Positions 6,774 through 10,052 of a DNA stretch of 10,052 nucleotides are shown here, one piece after another (position 1 is the first letter of the stretch; each line of letters begins with the position of its first letter). The notes under the pieces are model-generated. The model was not told the DNA's origin and searched no databases. It was given only the letters and a program-made list of their open reading frames with translations. The stretch comes from an uncultured Desulfovibrio sp. GTDB lineage: Bacteria > Desulfobacterota > Desulfovibrionia > Desulfovibrionales > Desulfovibrionaceae. The DNA lies in contig CAMLXE010000040.1 in NCBI GenBank assembly GCA_946490455.1, positions 1 through 10,052 of the forward strand, in the 5' to 3' direction. Both the position numbers and the translations under genes were made by a program.

Positions 6774-7649
6774 CTAGCGCTTTCTCTGCATGCGGTCACG
6801 GATGATGATGGCCACAAGGTTCATGCCGAGAACAAGCACAAGCAGGACCAGTGCGGTTCCATACTGCAGGGGACGGGTCTTTTCGATTTCCGTACCTGCC
6901 GTGGCCAGCACATACATGTGATACGGCAGCGCCATGACCGAACTGAACACCGAGTCTGGCATGCGCGGCGTGAAGAAGACGGCGGCCGTGAACATGATGG
7001 CGGCCGTTTCTCCGGCGGCTCTGGCCAGACCGAGAATGGCGCCGGTGAGCATTCCGGGAACAGCGGCCGGCAGAACGACCCGCGCGATGGTCTGGCTGCG
7101 GGTGGCACCCAGAGCCAGCGAGGCTTCGCGCCAGGCATCGGGTACCTGCCGGAGCGCCTCTTCCGTGGTGTTGATGATGACGGGAAGGGTGAGAACGGCC
7201 AGCGTCAGCATGCCGGCAAGGAGGCTTACGCCCATGCCGAGAAAGGTCACGAAGAAGGCCAGTCCGAACAGACCGAACACCACGGAGGGAACACCGGCGA
7301 GATTGCTGATGCCAAGCCGCAGATACCGGGTCCAGGGTTTGCGGCCTCCATATTCATTAAGATAGACGGCGGAGGCGACGCCCAGCGGAAAGGCAATGAG
7401 CATGGAGCCGAAAGCCAGCAGGAAGGTACCCACGATACATGGCAGGATGCCGCCTTCCGTCATCATCCGGCGCGGAGATTCGGACAGGAATTCCCAGCTG
7501 ATGGCCGGGCTTCCGTTCCAGATCAGGAAGGCGCAGACCCCAACCAGCGCGACGATATTGATTCCGGCGGCGAGCCGGAGCATTCCAAACATGAGGCTCT
7601 GCCAGCGCTGACGGCCGGCATTGCCCCGGATGGCGAAAAGTGCGTTCAT
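6774..7649 (-). CDS. pstA: Phosphate ABC transporter permease PstA
   Basis: This 291-residue protein is one of the two membrane subunits of the high-affinity phosphate importer. It has six hydrophobic segments. The binding-protein-dependent transport signature (EAA loop), which contacts the ATPase, is at about 174-210 (REASLALGATRSQTIARVVLP, then GLARAAGET). The segment TEGGILPCIVGTFLLAF (64-80) is typical of PstA. The ATG at 7649 has its ribosome site (AGGA) overlapping the pstC stop codon, with 8 nt between the genes, so translation is probably coupled. It is the last gene of the operon here: a hairpin lies downstream and the next gene is convergent. No pstB follows, which is unusual, because PstA cannot work without that ATPase. 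Confidence 0.95.
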   Translation of the reverse strand: MNALFAIRGNAGRQRWQSLMFGMLRLAAGINIVALVGVCAFLIWNGSPAISWEFLSESPRRMMTEGGILPCIVGTFLLAFGSMLIAFPLGVASAVYLNEYGGRKPWTRYLRLGISNLAGVPSVVFGLFGLAFFVTFLGMGVSLLAGMLTLAVLTLPVIINTTEEALRQVPDAWREASLALGATRSQTIARVVLPAAVPGMLTGAILGLARAAGETAAIMFTAAVFFTPRMPDSVFSSVMALPYHMYVLATAGTEIEKTRPLQYGTALVLLVLVLGMNLVAIIIRDRMQRKR

Positions 7650-7657
7650 ACCAGATC

Positions 7658-8545
7658 CTAGAGTCCGGAAGAACCGGTCTGCTTGTGCTTTTCCGCGATG
7701 CGGAAGGCCAGCACGTTGAACATGAGCGTAAAGAGAAAGAGCACAATGCCGGTGGCAAACAGGGCGAAATAATGATCGCCGCGGAAGGGAGCTTCCGCCA
7801 TTTCTGCGGCAATGGATGCCGGCATGGGGCGCACCGGATCAAAGATGGAAAGCGGAACGATTGCCGCCCCACCTGCAACCATGAGTACGACCATGGTTTC
7901 GCCGATGGCCCGGGACATGCCCAGCATGACGGCCGTACCGATACCGGAAAGTGCCGAGGGGATGACCACCCGGATGAGGGTTTCCCAGCGGGTTGCGCCG
8001 AGGGCCAGAGAGGCCTCACGCAGGGTACGGGGCACGGCAAACAGGGCATCTTCGGCAACCGAACAGATGGTCGGCACGCTCATGAAGGCCAGCATGAGAG
8101 AAGCGTTGAACAGATTGAGACCGGTAGCCGCTCCGAAATAGTCCTGCAGGAACGGAGCAACAATGATCATGCCGAAAAAGCCGATGACGACCGAAGGAAG
8201 CGCTGCCAGCAGTTCAATGAAGGGCTTGACGATACGGCGGGTATTCGATCCGGCGATTTCCGCAAGATAGGCGGCGGTCATGATGCCGAGAGGGACGGCA
8301 ATGATGGAAGCCAGCGCCGTAACGCAGAGGGACCCGATGATCAGTGAAAGGATACCGAATTCCGGCGGTTCCGAAGTCGGATACCAGAGCGTTCCGCTCA
8401 GAAAGCTCCACAGGGGGTAATCCGCAAATAGCGGCAGCCCTTCCATGAACAGAAAGAGCATGATGCAGGCAAGCGAAAGCAGGGAGACAAACGCCACTCC
8501 CGTGAGCAGCCTGCGGATACAGTTTTCCTTGAAATCTCTGGACAT
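7658..8545 (-). CDS. pstC: Phosphate ABC transporter permease PstC
   Basis: This 295-residue protein is the partner permease of PstA. It has six predicted membrane segments, a first periplasmic loop with WYPTSEPPEFGILSLIIGSL (54-73) typical of PstC, and the EAA loop at about 177-215 (REASLALGATRWETLIRVVIP, then GMSRAIGET). I chose ATG 8545 because GGAG lies 6 nt upstream and the protein begins with a short charged tail before helix 1. The in-frame ATG at 8602 would add 19 residues and fall inside the intergenic hairpin. A 122-bp gap with two stem-loops separates it from pstS, much longer than the 8 nt to pstA, which suggests differential expression inside the operon. Confidence 0.94.
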   Translation of the reverse strand: MSRDFKENCIRRLLTGVAFVSLLSLACIMLFLFMEGLPLFADYPLWSFLSGTLWYPTSEPPEFGILSLIIGSLCVTALASIIAVPLGIMTAAYLAEIAGSNTRRIVKPFIELLAALPSVVIGFFGMIIVAPFLQDYFGAATGLNLFNASLMLAFMSVPTICSVAEDALFAVPRTLREASLALGATRWETLIRVVIPSALSGIGTAVMLGMSRAIGETMVVLMVAGGAAIVPLSIFDPVRPMPASIAAEMAEAPFRGDHYFALFATGIVLFLFTLMFNVLAFRIAEKHKQTGSSGL

Positions 8546-8591
8546 TGATGTCTCCGGCCGTTTTACATCAGCAGGAAAGGGGGAGAGAGAA

Positions 8592-8628
8592 GACCCGATC
8601 ATGCTTCCGGGGAAGCACGATGCGGGTC
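8592..8628 (-). terminator. Imperfect stem-loop (partial terminator or attenuator) between pstS and pstC
   Basis: The arms 8592-8608 and 8611-8628 pair over 17 positions with one bulge and one mismatch (GACCCG with CGGGTC outside, GCTTCC with GGAAGC inside). Read leftward it is followed by TTCTCTCTC, a pyrimidine-rich but not pure T tail. It could therefore end part of the transcripts after pstS and let the rest reach pstC. Confidence 0.55.
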
Positions 8629-8634
8629 AGAAAT

Positions 8635-8658
8635 GGCCGGAGAAAGACTCCTCCGGCC
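8635..8658 (-). repeat. Stem-loop directly after the pstS stop codon
   Basis: GGCCGGAG (8635-8642) and CTCCGGCC (8651-8658) form a perfect 8-bp stem with an 8-nt loop, 9 nt after the pstS stop. No T-run follows in the leftward direction. Its place fits a 3' structure that protects pstS mRNA from exonucleases. Confidence 0.55.
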
Positions 8659-8667
8659 CTGCACACC

Positions 8668-9480
8668 TTACTTGGAAAGGGGAACGAATCCGGCCTTCAG
8701 CACGGCCTTCTGTCCCTTTTCGGGATCGAGCATGTACTTGATGAACGCACCGGCGGTACCCTGAGGCTGACCGTTGGTGAAGAGGTAGAGTTCACGAGCC
8801 AGAGGCCACTTCCTGGAGAGAGCGTTTTCGGGAGTGGCAACCAGTTCGCCGATGTTGAGGCCCTTGAGGGTATCGTTCATGTAGCCGATACCGATGTAGC
8901 CGATGGCGTTACGGTTCTTGGCAACAGCCTGCACAACGGCGCCGTTGGAAGCCTGAAGCAGAGCCTGAGGCATGACCTTGGCACCCTTCATGACCAGAGA
9001 TTCCCAGGTTTCATAGGTACCGGAAGAGGTATCGCGGGAGATGACCACGATCTTGCCGTCAGCGCCGCCGACTTCCTTCCAGTTGGTGATCTTGCCGGTG
9101 TAGATGTCCTTGAGCTGTTCGAGAGACAGGCTCTTGACCTTGTTTTCCGGATTCACGACAGGAACGAGAGCGTCCACGGCCACGGCCGTACGAACGGGAT
9201 CAACACCCTTCTTGGCGGCGAGATCCTTTTCGCTGCTCTTGATATCACGGGAAGACATGGCAATGGTGGTCAGACCGTCGATCAGGGCCTTCATGCCGTT
9301 ACCGGAACCGCCACCGGAGAGGGCGATATCCACGTTCGGATTGGCAGCCATATAGGATTCGGATACGATCTGAACGATGGGAAGAACAGTGGTTGAACCG
9401 TTGATGACCAGTTCTTCCTTGGCCTGGGCAGGCAGCACGCAGGCAAGGGCCAGCAGGGACGTAAGCAAAAGACGTTTCAT
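8668..9480 (-). CDS. pstS: Periplasmic phosphate-binding protein PstS
   Basis: This 270-residue protein captures phosphate in the periplasm and delivers it to PstC-PstA. A signal peptide with a Lys/Arg start, a leucine-rich core and the cleavage site AQA (18-20) is clear; Cys14 is not in a good lipobox, so I expect a soluble protein. The mature part starts with ELVINGSTTVLPI. Phosphate-binding segments are visible: GSTT (28-31), SGGGSGNG (55-62), MSSRDI (75-80) and the conserved RDTSSGTYETW (149-159). It is of the short PstS type, smaller than E. coli PstS. ATG 9480 is set by AAGGAG 8 nt upstream and by the signal peptide; the longer in-frame start at 9552 would spoil both. It is the first gene of the operon and divergent from the PhoB gene, with PhoB-box-like repeats upstream. 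Confidence 0.96.
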   Translation of the reverse strand: MKRLLLTSLLALACVLPAQAKEELVINGSTTVLPIVQIVSESYMAANPNVDIALSGGGSGNGMKALIDGLTTIAMSSRDIKSSEKDLAAKKGVDPVRTAVAVDALVPVVNPENKVKSLSLEQLKDIYTGKITNWKEVGGADGKIVVISRDTSSGTYETWESLVMKGAKVMPQALLQASNGAVVQAVAKNRNAIGYIGIGYMNDTLKGLNIGELVATPENALSRKWPLARELYLFTNGQPQGTAGAFIKYMLDPEKGQKAVLKAGFVPLSK

Positions 9481-9528
9481 GAAAAAACTCCTTGATGAGA
9501 GTGGGTTGACGACCAAAAGACGCTTATT

Positions 9529-9573
9529 GACAGCCACTGTCCGCAGAGTCATTCGGGCTCCCGTTGCGGACAG
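9529..9573 (-). promoter_or_regulatory. Structured element in the pstS leader with two exclusive pairings
   Basis: CTGTCCGCA (9537-9545) and TGCGGACAG (9565-9573) form a perfect 9-bp stem; inside the loop CGGG (9554-9557) can pair with CCCG (9560-9563). The CTGTC end (9537-9541) can instead pair with GACAG at 9529-9533 over a 3-nt loop. If transcription starts upstream of 9573, for instance from the weak -10-like TATTTT at 9584-9579, this hairpin lies at the 5' end of the pstS mRNA. Confidence 0.45.
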
Positions 9574-9594
9574 GCTGAAAAATAGCGACGCTTC

Positions 9595-9634
9595 GTGTCA
9601 AAATGGTGACGACTTGCTGAAACACCTGTGACGA
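9595..9634 (+). promoter_or_regulatory. PhoB-box-like array, four heptamers, rightward (phoB side)
   Basis: Four heptamers start at 9595, 9606, 9617 and 9628: GTGTCAA, GTGACGA, CTGAAAC, GTGACGA. Each is separated from the next by 4 nt, an exact 11-bp period, which is the known architecture of PhoB binding (CTGTCAT-like heptamers with 4-bp spacers). It lies 99 bp upstream of the response regulator ATG. A possible -10 is CAGAAT (9653-9658), somewhat further away than in model Pho promoters. Confidence 0.6.
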
Positions 9635-9646
9635 ACAGAACGTCCT

Positions 9647-9686
9647 TCGACACAGAATCGTCACATCCGCTCCCCCGTTCCGTCAC
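9647..9686 (-). promoter_or_regulatory. PhoB-box-like array, leftward (pstS side)
   Basis: Read leftward, heptamers GTGACGG (9686-9680), GTGACGA (9664-9658) and GTGTCGA (9653-9647) are in phase: 22 bp, then 11 bp. The slot in between (GGGGAGC) is degenerate. The orientation fits activation of pstS, although the array lies nearer the phoB start than the rightward array, so the two promoters may overlap. Confidence 0.5.
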
Positions 9687-9733
9687 GGAAACGGCTTACA
9701 AACAGGCCGTGAATTCAGAAAGGAAAGGCAATC

Positions 9734-10052
9734 ATGCTTAATGAATCTTCCACCATTCTTGTTGTTGAGGACGAACAGGATATCCGGGAACTGCTGGCCT
9801 ACCACCTTGAGCGGGAAGGCTACGCAGTGCTGCAGGCCGGTGACGGCAAGGAAGGTCTGGAGCTGGCACGCAGCCGCAGACCCGACCTTATCCTGCTTGA
9901 CCTCATGCTTCCCAAAATGGATGGCCTGGCTGTCTGCCGCGAACTGGAACGAAGCACGGATACCGTTCATATCCCCATCATCATGCTGACGGCACGGGGA
10001 GAGGACGTGGACAGGATTCTCGGCTTCGAACTCGGTGCCGATGATTATGTGG
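9734..10052 (+). CDS. phoB: PhoB-type response regulator, N-terminal part (runs off the right edge)
   Basis: Only the first 106 residues are present and the frame is open to the window end. They are a complete-looking receiver domain of the OmpR/PhoB kind: acidic pocket E12-D13, phospho-acceptor Asp56 in LILLDLMLPKMDG (52-64), Thr86 in IIMLTARGE (82-90), and the GFELGADDYV segment (97-106). The conserved Lys, normally in a following KPF motif, and the DNA-binding winged helix lie outside. The ATG at 9734 follows the ribosome site AAGGAAAGG by about 6 nt. Its divergence from pstS and the PhoB-box-like repeats upstream make PhoB, the phosphate-starvation activator, far the likeliest identity and suggest autoregulation. 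A PhoR kinase would be expected downstream; another OmpR-family member cannot be fully excluded. Confidence 0.88.
   Translation, partial: MLNESSTILVVEDEQDIRELLAYHLEREGYAVLQAGDGKEGLELARSRRPDLILLDLMLPKMDGLAVCRELERSTDTVHIPIIMLTARGEDVDRILGFELGADDYV

Noticed and set aside
1..10052. Defence island, secondary-metabolite cluster, prophage or other novel multi-gene system
   Set aside because: All genes belong to common housekeeping or regulatory families, and there are no integrases, repeats, toxin-antitoxin pairs or unknown conserved gene clusters.

Overview
The window is a compact stretch of chromosome from a Gram-negative bacterium, with G+C in the upper fifties by eye and short gaps between genes. 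A PAS-AAA+ sigma-54 activator, an AsnC-type regulator, a YbaL-type antiporter and a PstSCA/PhoB cluster would fit a proteobacterium or a Desulfovibrionaceae-like member of the Desulfobacterota. That placement is a guess from style, not proof. There is no mobile element, CRISPR array, tRNA or rRNA.

Layout, left to right. (1) 105-557 (-) is an Lrp/AsnC-family regulator. It is divergent, across a very AT-rich 187-bp gap, from 745-2307 (+), a PAS/AAA+/TyrR-type-HTH sigma-54 activator. (2) 2376-3798 (-) is a 14-helix MFS (DHA2-like) exporter interrupted by one extra base near 2820. It converges on the activator across a perfect 12-bp terminator stem, and its promoter is placed so that the mRNA would be leaderless. 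(3) 4039-5787 (+) is a complete YbaL-type CPA2 cation/proton antiporter with a C-terminal TrkA-N domain. A terminator-like hairpin follows it, and 12 nt later begins 5870-6616 (+), an alpha/beta hydrolase. (4) A long convergent hairpin separates the hydrolase from the leftward phosphate operon pstS-pstC-pstA (9480 down to 6774). (5) A response regulator, almost certainly PhoB, starts at 9734 (+), diverges from pstS and runs off the right edge.

The best supported functional unit is the phosphate module. PstS binds phosphate in the periplasm, PstC and PstA form the membrane channel, and PhoB would activate both directions. The pstS/phoB gap holds PhoB-box-like heptamers at exact 11-bp spacing on both strands. 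The operon stops after pstA: pstB (the ATPase) and phoU are not in this window. Strong stem-loops lie in the pstS leader and between pstS and pstC, as expected if PstS is made in excess over the channel.

I see no previously undescribed multi-gene system. The items worth a second look are regulatory layouts, the pst operon without pstB, and the broken exporter.
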